Positions 16,601-23,925 of a stretch of DNA of 43,018 nucleotides are shown piece by piece. This DNA is from Paragemmobacter kunshanensis (lineage in GTDB: Bacteria > Pseudomonadota > Alphaproteobacteria > Rhodobacterales > Rhodobacteraceae): NCBI RefSeq assembly GCF_011059185.1, contig NZ_JAALFE010000025.1, forward strand, positions 1 to 43,018, read 5' to 3'. Below the pieces are notes generated by a model, which was given only the letters and a program-made list of their open reading frames with translations, had not been told where the DNA came from and ran no database searches. The position numbers and the translations under genes are program-made. Position 1 is the first letter of the stretch. Each line of letters begins with the position of its first letter.

Positions 16601-17692
16601 GTGGAATTCCGTCTCGTCTCGGTCGCAGATGCCGAGGCGCGCGGGATCGAGGCTGTCCGCCAGGACCGGGCCGCCTATGATCTCCCGCCCGGTGATCCAC
16701 GTCCCGCCTCGCTCTCCAGCCCCGTCGTCTTCGGCACGCCCGAGGTGGTGATGCTGGACCTTCCGCAGATCACCGAGGATCAGCCCGCCCATCGCCCCCT
16801 GATTGCAGCCCATGCCAGCCCCTGGCCGGGCGAGATCGCGGTCTTCCGCAGCGCCTCGACGGATGGGTTCAATCTGCTCACCACCTTCGGCAGTCGGGCG
16901 CGGATCGGCACCTTGGCTTTCGACTTCTTTCCGGGCCCTACCTCCCGCTTCGATCTGGGCAACGCGCTGGTCGTCGATCTCCTGTCGGGAACGCTGGAGA
17001 GTGTGACCGACGTTGCCCTGTTCGGCGGGGCGAATGCGCTGGCCGTGGAGATGGAGGTCGGGGTCTGGGAGATCGTCCAGGCTGGCCAAGCCGAACTGAT
17101 CGCCGCTGGCCGCTACCGACTGACCCGCCTCTTGCGCGGCCAGCGCGGGACGGAACATGCCATCGGCAACCCGGCACCGGCTGGCGCGCGGGTCGTGGTG
17201 CTTGACACGACGCTGGCCTCGCTACCCATCGCGGAGGCCGATCTCGGACTGCCGTGGAACTGGCGTGTCGGCCCGGCCGCCCGGGCGGTCAGTGACGCGA
17301 GCTATGCCGCGCTGGGCTTAACCCCCACTGGCCGGGGGCTTGTTCCCTTCGCCACGGTCCATGTCGAGCAGCCATGGCGAACGGCTCGTAGCTCGGGCGA
17401 TCTGACGATCCGCTGGACGCGGCGATCGCGGGCGCTGGTCGCGGATGCCTGGGAACAGGTCGAAGTGCCGCTGGCCGAAGACCTGGAAAGCTATGACGTC
17501 CAGATCCTCGACGGGGCATCGATCAAGCGCACACTGACCAGCAGCACGACATCCGTACTCTACACCGCCGCCCAGCAGACAGCCGATTGGGGCGCACCGC
17601 TCGGCCCCGGCCAAACGCTGGCGATCCGCATCTACCAGCTTTCGAACCGCCTCGGCCGTGGCACGCCTGCGGCCGTGACCCTCCAGTTCTGA
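13691..17692 (+). CDS. Baseplate megatron protein with TIM-barrel domain (GTA ORFg15-like)
   Basis: A 1333-residue protein. The N-terminal glycine-rich hydrophobic stretch (residues 1-45, GSAIGGAFGGAILGFSGAAIGGFIG) is followed by the tail-tip segment (RLYGRMRIGGNIIWATDFREE). A GTA TIM-barrel-like domain lies at about 440-740 (HLCAVAGGVDAFLIGTEMRGL; FHLDPLWSDANIDFIGIDNYMPL; VWFTELGCPAIDRG, glycosidase-like), then the phage tail domain at about 800-1040 and a C-terminal rcc01698-like domain (RLTRLLRGQRGTEHAIG). It forms the tail tip and contacts the host surface; the barrel may hydrolyse surface sugars. Length is normal for the family. Confidence 0.93.
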   Translation: MATLVLGAVGSAIGGAFGGAILGFSGAAIGGFIGSTIGSVVDSWIVSSLAPAQKIEGQRLDSLRITSATEGAIIPRLYGRMRIGGNIIWATDFREETKTTTQGGGKGGGGGRVQTTEYLYYASFAVALCEGPITGIGRIWADGKPLDMTGDLPMRWYPGNETQGADPFIAAKMGAANTPAYRGTAYVVFEELPLASYGNRLPQLSFEVFRPLADPDTAEGLVTAVTMIPASGEFTYATEAVRKTVGATTTVFGQTTGGTTSAENLNALPDEADIVVALDRLQAMAPAVESVSLVVAWFGDDLRAGNCTIKPGVEVAAKVTSPKVWSVNGVARANAHLVSRDAEDRPVYGGTPADFAVVQAIREMKARGLRVTFYPFMLMDVPPGNTLPNPYSANAATPGQPSFPWRGRITCSPAAGYAGTADKTAAAATQVSSFFGAATPAQFAISGDAVNWIGPSGDWGLRRMILHYAHLCAVAGGVDAFLIGTEMRGLTTIRSSASAYPAVTAFKALAAAVKTILGPGTKVGYASDWSEYFGHQPGDGSGDVFFHLDPLWSDANIDFIGIDNYMPLSDWRDGFDHADALQGWPAIHDRGYLQANIAGGEGFDWFYASAADRSAQIRTPITDGAAGKPWVFRYKDLRAWWSNPHFNRPGGVESGTSTAWVPQSKPVWFTELGCPAIDRGTNQPNVFFDPKSSESFTPYFSRGWRDDAIQRAYLEASYLWWGQGANNPTSSVYGGRMVHVPECAAWTWDARPYPFFPELTGVWTDGPNWRLGHWLTGRLGAVSLAALVRHLCLRAGLDEALIDVSGLWGAVEGYVIGALESPRASISTLARHFGFDAIETEGVIRFVMRGRASVATLAIDDLVASREGEAFELTRGQETELPQALKWQVARADEDYDAALVEARRITVDTTRIASESFPMAIPPEEAERRCRRALMEAWIGRESATFRLPPSRLALDPADVIRLAHDGREVEFRLVSVADAEARGIEAVRQDRAAYDLPPGDPRPASLSSPVVFGTPEVVMLDLPQITEDQPAHRPLIAAHASPWPGEIAVFRSASTDGFNLLTTFGSRARIGTLAFDFFPGPTSRFDLGNALVVDLLSGTLESVTDVALFGGANALAVEMEVGVWEIVQAGQAELIAAGRYRLTRLLRGQRGTEHAIGNPAPAGARVVVLDTTLASLPIAEADLGLPWNWRVGPAARAVSDASYAALGLTPTGRGLVPFATVHVEQPWRTARSSGDLTIRWTRRSRALVADAWEQVEVPLAEDLESYDVQILDGASIKRTLTSSTTSVLYTAAQQTADWGAPLGPGQTLAIRIYQLSNRLGRGTPAAVTLQF

Positions 17693-17703
17693 CGGGATTT
17701 CCC

Positions 17704-19626
17704 ATGTCCGACACCACGACCCATCTGGGCTTGCCTTACCTCCTGGCCGCCCAGGCGCAGAAGCATGTCACCCACAACGAGGCGCTGCGCCTGCTCGATG
17801 CCATGGTGCAGTTCTCTGTCCTCGACCGCACGCGCACCGCGCCCCCGGCCAGCCCCGCGGACGGCAACCGGCACCTTGTGGCCTCGGGCGCCACCGGCCT
17901 CTGGGCCGGGTGGGATCTGAACATCGCCTTCTGGATCGATGGCGCGTGGATCAGGCTGGTGCCGCGCACCGGCTGGCTGGTCTGGGTCGCGGCCGAGGGG
18001 CTATTCCTCGTCTGGACCGGTGCGGCCTGGGAGGTCGTGGGCGAGCCGCGCGATGTGTCGGATGCCGTCTTCAGCCTCGTAAACGACGCGGACCCGACAA
18101 AGAAAGCGACCTTCTTGCTGGCAGGCATCAGCGCCGGGACGACGCGGAGTTTCACGCTGCCGAACACCTCGTCCGAACTGGCGATCCTCGCTGGCACGCA
18201 GACCTTCACCGGTAACAAGACGTTTTCGGGAACGCTGACGGCGTCCGGGACAGTGACGGTGTCTGCGGCCAGCGCCAGCATCGGCACGGCGACGACGACC
18301 GCCACCTATGGGGTGGGCACCGGGGCCACGACGACCGGCGTCACGAAGACATTGAACCTCGGTACCGGCGGTGCGTCCGGATCGACTACGGTCGTGAACA
18401 TCGGCTCGGCCAGCGCCGGTGCGGGCGGCACGACCGTCATCAATACGCCGACGGTAACCTTCGCCAATGCTGTCACACAAGTTGGCATGCCGCAGGCGAA
18501 TCTGACCGCGCAGCTTTTGGGCCTCGGCGGGGCCACAGCGGACAGTTACAACCGGGTTTCGGTCAACACGCCTGCTGTGCTGCTGAACAACGCAGGCGCC
18601 GGGATCGAAGCGACGGTGAACAAGGCGGCACCGGCGAACGACGCCACCTTCGCCTTCAAGACCGGCTTCTCCGCCCGAGCGCTGATCGGGCTCCTCGGCA
18701 ACGACGACTTCAGCTTCAAGGTCAGCCCGGACGGCTCGGCCTTCTATGACGCGCTGCGCATCGACCGGACCAACGGCCAGGTGGAACTGCCGCAGCCGAC
18801 GGTCCTGCCCGGCCTCAGCGCCGCGCCGACCCCGCCGCCCGCAGGGAAGGCCGCCGTCTATGCGCGCAGCCGTGCCGGGGCGCCATGGATCGACGTCATG
18901 CGTCCCTCGGGACGGGATTTCCCTTTGCAGCCGCATTTCGGGGTGAACCGGATCGCCACGTGGTCACCTTCGGTCACGACGACGATCACCACCGAAGGGA
19001 TGCCGATCACCTCGGTCGGCACCGTGTCGCACCCGACGCTGGCCGCGACGAACCTGGCCGCCTCGATGCGGCGCTGGCGCCTGACCTCGGCGGCCGTCGT
19101 GGACTCGGTCGCCGACCAGCGATCCGCAGGCTGGGCCTGCTGGCGCGGGAACGCGGCGGGCCTCGGCGGCTGGACCTTCGTCACCCGGCTTTCGCTGACG
19201 ACACTGCAGGCAACCGGCATGGGTTTCTTCGGCCTCTACGGATCGACCGCTGCGCTGGCCACCACCCTGACGCTGGCCGCCGCCATCAACTGCATCGGCA
19301 TCGGATTCCAGCGCGGGACGCACACCCGTTGGCAGCTGGTCGCGAACGATGGCACCGGCGCACCGACCCTGACTGACATGGGCGCGTCGTTCGCCATCGC
19401 CACGGGCGGCGTGCTGACGCTGTTCATTGCCGCCCCGCCGAATGGGTCATCTGTCTGGGTGCGCGTCGTCGACGAGGTTTCGGGCGCGGTCTTCGAACAG
19501 GAGGTCACCGCCGATCTGCTCGCCGCGACGCAGTTCCTGTCACCACGGCTGTTCCTGAACACCGGCGCGACAGCCGCCGCGGTCGCCTTCGACTGCGCCG
19601 GGGTCTACCTCGAGACGGACTTCTGA
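17704..19626 (+). CDS. DUF2793 tail fibre protein
   Basis: A 640-residue protein with an N-terminal DUF2793 domain (HLGLPYLLAAQAQKHVTHNEALRLLDAMVQ at about 7-36, and LWAGWDLNIAFWIDGAWIRLVPRTGWLVWV). A threonine/glycine/alanine-rich repeat follows (about 165-260: TFTGNKTFSGTLTASGTVTV and similar), typical of trimeric fibre shafts, then a DGSAFYDALRIDRTNGQVELP-type fibre segment and a globular C-terminal region likely to bind the receptor. It closes the prophage operon. I start at ATG 17704; the longer frame from 17587 lies inside the megatron gene and is rejected. Confidence 0.85.
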   Translation: MSDTTTHLGLPYLLAAQAQKHVTHNEALRLLDAMVQFSVLDRTRTAPPASPADGNRHLVASGATGLWAGWDLNIAFWIDGAWIRLVPRTGWLVWVAAEGLFLVWTGAAWEVVGEPRDVSDAVFSLVNDADPTKKATFLLAGISAGTTRSFTLPNTSSELAILAGTQTFTGNKTFSGTLTASGTVTVSAASASIGTATTTATYGVGTGATTTGVTKTLNLGTGGASGSTTVVNIGSASAGAGGTTVINTPTVTFANAVTQVGMPQANLTAQLLGLGGATADSYNRVSVNTPAVLLNNAGAGIEATVNKAAPANDATFAFKTGFSARALIGLLGNDDFSFKVSPDGSAFYDALRIDRTNGQVELPQPTVLPGLSAAPTPPPAGKAAVYARSRAGAPWIDVMRPSGRDFPLQPHFGVNRIATWSPSVTTTITTEGMPITSVGTVSHPTLAATNLAASMRRWRLTSAAVVDSVADQRSAGWACWRGNAAGLGGWTFVTRLSLTTLQATGMGFFGLYGSTAALATTLTLAAAINCIGIGFQRGTHTRWQLVANDGTGAPTLTDMGASFAIATGGVLTLFIAAPPNGSSVWVRVVDEVSGAVFEQEVTADLLAATQFLSPRLFLNTGATAAAVAFDCAGVYLETDF

Positions 19627-19726
19627 AGCGTTCCGCTGATCGGCCTTCCTTAAGATTGCAGCCACTTCATTGTTCAGCGGCGAGGTCAAGTACGATGCGA
19701 CGCCATCGCCGCATTCGCCCGACCCC

Positions 19727-19774
19727 TTGACTCAAAGATTGGCATCATTAAATACCGTGCAGACGGTTTTAAAT
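19727..19774 (+). promoter_or_regulatory. Promoter and palindromic operator of the SMR-hydrolase-TetR operon
   Basis: TTGACT (19727-19732) and TAAATA (19749-19754), 16 bases apart, form a sigma-70-like promoter. Overlapping the -10 is a palindrome with arms ATTAAATACCGT (19747-19758) and ACGGTTTTAAAT (19763-19774), matching at 10 of 12 positions around GCAG. Location and symmetry fit a TetR-family operator for the regulator encoded at 21022. GGAG at 19775-19778 is the ribosome site for the SMR gene. The rest of the 19627-19785 gap shows only an inverted repeat, CCGCTGA/TCAGCGG. Confidence 0.65.
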
Positions 19775-19785
19775 GGAGACCACAC

Positions 19786-20121
19786 ATGCCGTATCTTCTC
19801 TTGCTTCTTGCCATCGGACTGGAGGTCGGGGCTTCGCTGGCGCTCAAGGCGTCCGAGGGATTCTCGCGCCTGTTGCCGGGGGCCGCCGCCCTGGCGGGGT
19901 TCGGCGCATCGCTCTTTCTTCTGGCTCAGATCACCACGCGCCTTCCCCTCAGCCTGACCTACCCGACCTGGGCGGGCCTTGGCATCGTCGGCGCGACAAT
20001 CGGCGCGATGCTCCTCTTCGGCGAGACGGTCAGCCTGCAGCGCTGGCTTGGCATCGTGATCGTCGTCATCGGGATCGTCGTGATGTATCTGCCGACGCTT
20101 GCCGCAGGGGCACGCGCATGA
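19786..20121 (+). CDS. SMR-family multidrug efflux transporter
   Basis: A 111-residue protein with four membrane helices. The essential membrane-embedded Glu is in LAIGLEVGASLALKAS (Glu13), and PLSLTYPTWAGLGIVGATIGAMLLFGE (about 54-80) and the C-terminal GIVIVVIGIVVMYL helix are typical. SMR proteins work as antiparallel dimers exchanging protons for cationic drugs, guanidinium or polyamines; the substrate cannot be decided from sequence. It is first in an operon with a hydrolase and TetR, coupled to the hydrolase by a four-base overlap. Confidence 0.88.
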   Translation: MPYLLLLLAIGLEVGASLALKASEGFSRLLPGAAALAGFGASLFLLAQITTRLPLSLTYPTWAGLGIVGATIGAMLLFGETVSLQRWLGIVIVVIGIVVMYLPTLAAGARA

Positions 20122-21011
20122 CCTGGAACATCGAAACCCGCCCCACAGCCACTTGCACAGCCCTACGCAGCGGCCTGTGGCACCCCAAGGGCGAAGCGAA
20201 GGCCCTTTGCCTGTTCCTGCCGGGGCTGGGAGATTCGTTTGAGAAGCGGGCCGATGTCGCGGCGCGGCTGGCGGCGCAGGGGCATGAAGTGCTGTCCCTC
20301 GACTGGTGCGGTCAGGGCGGATCGGGGCGTCTTGGTGCGCACCCGCAGGCCGCACATGCCGATGACTTCGCCCGCTACGGGGCGGATGCGGCGTCGGTCC
20401 TGCGGGCGCGGGGCCGACCAGACGTGCCGCTTTGGGTTCTGGCCTATTCGATGGGGGCTGCCGTGGCCCTGCCGCTGATCGGCAGCGGGGTCTTGGCCCC
20501 CCGGGCGGTCACGCTGGTCAGCCCGATGCTGCGCATCCCGCTGCCCATACCCGAAACCCTTGCCTTGGCTGGCGCCTCCCTTGCGGTCGCGCTCGGGTTT
20601 GGCCGGACCTTCGCGCCGGGTGAATCGCAGAAGCCCGCCATGGGGACGTCTTCGGCCGACGTCACCGATCCGGCCTGTCAGTTGCGCGTGGCCGAGCTTG
20701 CCGCGGATTCCCCCGAACTCTCGCTCCGGGGGGTCACCTGGGGCTGGAGCCGGGCGGCACTGGCGGCGATGCGGTCGGCGCGTTCCGTCGGCTGGCGCAA
20801 GGGTCCGGTACTGATTGCCACGGCAGATCAGGAGACATCGGTGGACCTGTCGCCGGTGCCTGATGTGGCGCGACGGCTGGACGCGCGGGTCGTGGACCTG
20901 CCGGGCGGCCATGATCTGTTCCTGGCCGGACCCGCGACCCGGGATCGCCTCTTCGCCGAAATCTCGGCGACCGTGGATCCGGCCATTGCCGGTGATCGGC
21001 AGGGAGGATAG
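20118..21011 (+). CDS. Alpha/beta hydrolase (serine hydrolase, S33/lysophospholipase-like)
   Basis: A 297-residue alpha/beta hydrolase. The oxyanion segment FLPGLGDSFEK (about 33-43), the nucleophile elbow AYSMGA (Ser at about 112), an Asp in ATADQET and a His in PGGHDLFL complete the expected triad. Note the elbow is A-x-S-x-G rather than the usual G-x-S-x-G. No signal peptide is seen, so it is cytoplasmic. Its start overlaps the SMR stop (ATGA), so a pump and a hydrolase are made together, perhaps to hydrolyse and expel the same ester-like compound. Substrate unknown. Confidence 0.82.
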   Translation: MTWNIETRPTATCTALRSGLWHPKGEAKALCLFLPGLGDSFEKRADVAARLAAQGHEVLSLDWCGQGGSGRLGAHPQAAHADDFARYGADAASVLRARGRPDVPLWVLAYSMGAAVALPLIGSGVLAPRAVTLVSPMLRIPLPIPETLALAGASLAVALGFGRTFAPGESQKPAMGTSSADVTDPACQLRVAELAADSPELSLRGVTWGWSRAALAAMRSARSVGWRKGPVLIATADQETSVDLSPVPDVARRLDARVVDLPGGHDLFLAGPATRDRLFAEISATVDPAIAGDRQGG

Positions 21012-21021
21012 TACCGTAAGG

Positions 21022-21561
21022 ATGTCACGCCCGCCGAAATTCTCGTCCGAACAGATCATTGCCGCAGCCGAGCGCGTGGTCTCCCGCCTTGGTGCGGCAG
21101 GCCTCAGCTTCGAGGCGGTCGCCCGCGAGGCGGGCGTTTCGAAGGGCGCGGTGCTGCATTACTTCGGGACCAAGGATGCGCTTGTGGCGGCCATGGTCGA
21201 ACGTCTGGTCCGGCGCCTCACACCTTCGGCAGACCCCGATCCGGCGTCGGTCGATGCGGGGAGCCTGATCGACCGGGCCGAGGCGGCACATGGCGCGCGT
21301 GATCCGGCCGCAGCGGCGCTGCTGGCCGCGCTGACGCAGGATCTCTCGGTTCTGGCACCGCTCCGCGCTGCAACCGGGACCTGGCTGGACCGGCTTGGCA
21401 GTTCGCCGCTCGGGCCGGATCAGGCGCGGCTTCTGCATTTCGCGCTCGACGGGCTCTGGATGTCGGAAGTCCTCGGGATCAGCCCTCTGGACGAAGCCGG
21501 GCGTGCCGCCTTCTTCGATCACTTGCGCCGGCAGTTCGCGGCAAGGGGCGAAGCGGACTGA
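21022..21561 (+). CDS. TetR/AcrR family regulator
   Basis: A 179-residue regulator with an N-terminal TetR helix-turn-helix (SSEQIIAAAERVVSRLGAAG, then SFEAVAREAGVSKGAVLHYFGTKDALVAAMVERL, about residues 8-61) and a helical ligand domain of normal but short length. It is third in the SMR operon, ten bases after the hydrolase. It probably represses that operon through the palindrome at 19747-19774. The ATG at 21022 is preceded by a GTAAGGAT segment; the larger frame to the left overlaps the hydrolase and is not used. Confidence 0.88.
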   Translation: MSRPPKFSSEQIIAAAERVVSRLGAAGLSFEAVAREAGVSKGAVLHYFGTKDALVAAMVERLVRRLTPSADPDPASVDAGSLIDRAEAAHGARDPAAAALLAALTQDLSVLAPLRAATGTWLDRLGSSPLGPDQARLLHFALDGLWMSEVLGISPLDEAGRAAFFDHLRRQFAARGEAD

Positions 21562-21648
21562 TCTGCTGCGGCGGCTTGCGCCACGGCTGACGGCGCTGCG
21601 GCCCGCTTCGACGCGCACGGGCGAACCGGGCCCTCGCCCCGACGCATC

Positions 21649-21675
21649 GGGGGGACTGCCAGCGGCAATCCCCCC
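21649..21675. terminator. Hairpin between convergent operons
   Basis: Arms GGGGGGACTGCC (21649-21660) and GGCAATCCCCCC (21664-21675) pair at 11 of 12 positions around AGC. It lies between the TetR gene and the convergent saccharopine-dehydrogenase-like gene. A T-tract is absent on both sides, so termination by this hairpin, perhaps in both directions, is inferred. Confidence 0.45.
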
Positions 21676-21687
21676 CGGCCCCGGCGG

Positions 21688-22917
21688 TCACTCGGCGGCC
21701 ACGGCCTCGTGTCCCGGGCCTGCGTCGCGGACAAGGGCCACCGGGTCGGTCACGACCCGGCCTTCGCTGTCGCGCAGGTAGGGGGCGAGGGCCGCGAAGA
21801 AGCGGTCGGGATCGACCGCCGTCTCGACGCTGTGGACCCCGGGGCCCGGGTTCGCCGCGCCCGTGGCGAGAAGCCCGGCGATCAGCGCGCAGGGAACGCC
21901 GGTCATGCGCCCGGTTCCGCCCGGCACATAGCCGTTCAGCGAGGCGCCGATGCGGGCGGGGCGGCCGTCCCGTTCCCCTTCGGCGAGCGCCCAGAGCGGC
22001 GGCAGCCACAGCTTGGGCGCCAACGCATCGCGCATCCCCTGGAACGCCAGCCTTGCGAGCGCGCCGAACCGGTCCGCCAGCGACGCATCCTCGCCGAACC
22101 GGGCGGCGAGGATGCGCGCCCCTTCGGCGGGGCTCGCCCCCGCATTCACGGCGGCGGCGGCGGCCTCGAGCCCGTCAAAGACGAAGTCCGAGAAGTTCAT
22201 CACGTTGAACGCCTCGCGCAGCTCCGGGAACCGCCGTGCCAGCGTCACCGGCTCCGGATGGCCGACGGTCCGGCCGGTCACCGGCCCGAGACCGGGGTAG
22301 TCCACCACGACGCGGCGCAGCGGCGGCACATCGGCGATCCGCCCGTCAACCAGCGCCGGGATCGCGCCGGAGCACTGTTCGACCCAGTGCTGCAACGCCG
22401 CATTGGCCCCGTCGCCCGGTTCGTCATCGTCGCCGCTTTCCTCGCCGCCGCTGCCCCAGCCGGTGAGCAGGCGGTCAACCCGGTCAAGGGCGCGACCTGC
22501 CGCCACGGCCAGGAGGTTCGAGACGCCGGGGCTGGCGCCGGTGCCGATGATCGCCGTCACGCCTGCGGCCCGGGCTTCGGCATCCAGCTTCAGCATGTCC
22601 AGCGTCGGGTGGGGGTCGTCGGTGATGTCCACAAAGGTCCGACGCGCCCGAATGGCCGCGCGCAGGGTCGAGACACCGAAGCGGGTGGCCGGGCCGATGG
22701 CCGAGACCACGAGGTCGGCCTGTTCCATCAGCGTGACAAGCGCGGCCTGATCGGTCGCATCGACGGCGACGCCCGTGCCCCCGACCTCTGCCGCGAGGTT
22801 CGCCGCGCGGCCCGGAAGCCGGTCGGCGACGGTGATCCCGCCGAAGACGGGCATGTCGGCGGCGGTTCGGGCGATGTGCTTGCCGACGACGCCGGCACCG
22901 AGAACGAGAAGTTTCAT
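21688..22917 (-). CDS. Saccharopine dehydrogenase-like NAD(P)-binding oxidoreductase
   Basis: A 409-residue protein with an N-terminal Rossmann fold (LVLGAGVVGKHIARTA, about residues 4-19), AVDATDQAAL, and VVSAIGPATRFGVSTLRAAI characteristic of the saccharopine-dehydrogenase NADP-binding domain. GTGASPGVSNLLAVAAGRALD (about 125-145) follows, then an acidic insertion (GEESGDDDEPGDG). Family members act on very different substrates and not necessarily saccharopine. It is third in the monooxygenase operon, 24 bases after the hydrolase, so it probably oxidises or reduces an intermediate of that pathway. Confidence 0.8.
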   Translation of the reverse strand: MKLLVLGAGVVGKHIARTAADMPVFGGITVADRLPGRAANLAAEVGGTGVAVDATDQAALVTLMEQADLVVSAIGPATRFGVSTLRAAIRARRTFVDITDDPHPTLDMLKLDAEARAAGVTAIIGTGASPGVSNLLAVAAGRALDRVDRLLTGWGSGGEESGDDDEPGDGANAALQHWVEQCSGAIPALVDGRIADVPPLRRVVVDYPGLGPVTGRTVGHPEPVTLARRFPELREAFNVMNFSDFVFDGLEAAAAAVNAGASPAEGARILAARFGEDASLADRFGALARLAFQGMRDALAPKLWLPPLWALAEGERDGRPARIGASLNGYVPGGTGRMTGVPCALIAGLLATGAANPGPGVHSVETAVDPDRFFAALAPYLRDSEGRVVTDPVALVRDAGPGHEAVAAE

Positions 22918-22941
22918 GGTGGGTTCCTTTTCCTGGTGGGT

Positions 22942-23925
22942 TCAGAGGGGCGGCTGGCCGCGCAGGTGGCGGCTGACCAGTTGTGCAAGGACCGGGGCGA
23001 AGCTCGCGGTGATCTCGTGCCCCATCCGCGGCAGCAGGATGCGCCGCGCGCCGGGGATGCGGTTCGCGATGTCGATGCCATGGTCGGGCCGGACGAAGGG
23101 GTCGTCCTCGCCATGGATGACCAGGGTCGGCACGTCGAGATCCGCCAGAAGCCTGTAGCGTGCCGTATCGGCAAGGATGGCGGCGTACTGGCGCCGGGTG
23201 CCCGCGTCATGGGGCGTGCCATAGGCGAAGGCAGCGGCCACCCGCGCCGCGAGTTCCGCCCGGTCCGCCGGGTCCAGCGGGCCGGCGACGAGTTCGCGGA
23301 ACTGCAGCATCCCGGCCAAGTCGGGTGCCTCCGGCGTGGCAAGGGCTGCCGCGACATCCTCGCGCGGGGGCGGCAGGCCGGGTGCGCCCGACGACGACAT
23401 GATGCAGGTCATCGACAGGACGCGCCCGGGGGCGAGCGCCGCCAGATGCTGCACGATCATCCCGCCCATCGAGACCCCCACGACATGCGCACGGGAGATC
23501 CCGAGGCCGTCCATCACTCCGATGACGTCCCCGGCCATGGCGGCAAGCCTGTAGGGCGGCGGCACGAGGTCCGGCAGGCCGACGGCATGTCCCAGTGACT
23601 GAAGGACCAGCGCCGGATCACCCAGATGTGTGAGGCGGGAGGACCGACCGGCGTCGCGGTTGTCGAGCCGGACGACCCGATACCCCTGCGCGGCAAGCCC
23701 CGACACGAAGCCCTCCGGCCAGTCGGCGATCGTCTGGCCGAGGCCGTGGACGAGGATCACGGCCTCGCCCGAGTCTGGCCCGTCGGTGACGCAGGCAAGC
23801 TCCATCGGCCCGGGCCGGATGATGCGCCGGGGTTCCGTGGTCCCGTCGGCGGCTTTGTCGAGGGCGTCTTCGATCATCCCCTCCGCGACCTCCTCCAGGA
23901 CCTCTTCCACGATGGCGCCGATCAT
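22942..23925 (-). CDS. Alpha/beta hydrolase
   Basis: A 327-residue hydrolase. After an acidic 45-residue N-terminal extension (MIGAIVEEVLEEVAEGMIED), the core shows ILVHGLGQTIADW (oxyanion), nucleophile elbow GVSMGG, GEDDPF (Asp) and GHEI (His). HGxG with GVSMGGM is typical of esterase/epoxide-hydrolase-like enzymes. Its start overlaps the monooxygenase stop by four bases, so both are translated together. If the monooxygenase makes esters from ketones, this enzyme is the natural candidate to open them; that is an inference from co-transcription. Confidence 0.88.
   Translation of the reverse strand: MIGAIVEEVLEEVAEGMIEDALDKAADGTTEPRRIIRPGPMELACVTDGPDSGEAVILVHGLGQTIADWPEGFVSGLAAQGYRVVRLDNRDAGRSSRLTHLGDPALVLQSLGHAVGLPDLVPPPYRLAAMAGDVIGVMDGLGISRAHVVGVSMGGMIVQHLAALAPGRVLSMTCIMSSSGAPGLPPPREDVAAALATPEAPDLAGMLQFRELVAGPLDPADRAELAARVAAAFAYGTPHDAGTRRQYAAILADTARYRLLADLDVPTLVIHGEDDPFVRPDHGIDIANRIPGARRILLPRMGHEITASFAPVLAQLVSRHLRGQPPL

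Larger units (their letters stand above)
1..19626 (+). mobile_element. Prophage late (morphogenesis) region, left end outside the window
   Basis: A continuous block of co-directional virion genes in the usual siphophage order: end of an upstream head gene, decoration protein, major capsid, head-tail joiner, DUF6441, tail terminator, tail tube, frameshifted chaperone, tape measure, distal tail, endolysin and holin-like genes, hub, peptidase, megatron and fibre. Genes overlap or lie within a few tens of bases, many with an AAGGAC-type ribosome site. The head half resembles lambda (gpD, gpE, gpFII), while the tail tip resembles GTA ORFs g12-g15. Terminase, portal, integrase and lysogeny genes are not in the window, so I cannot say if the prophage is complete. 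The right edge is set by the end of the fibre gene; no attachment site was recognised. Confidence 0.85.

Noticed and set aside
14381-17158. Two long minus-strand frames (14381-15625 and 15878-17158) within the megatron gene
   Set aside because: Shadow frames of a GTA-type megatron gene with clear domains on the plus strand; no motifs of their own.
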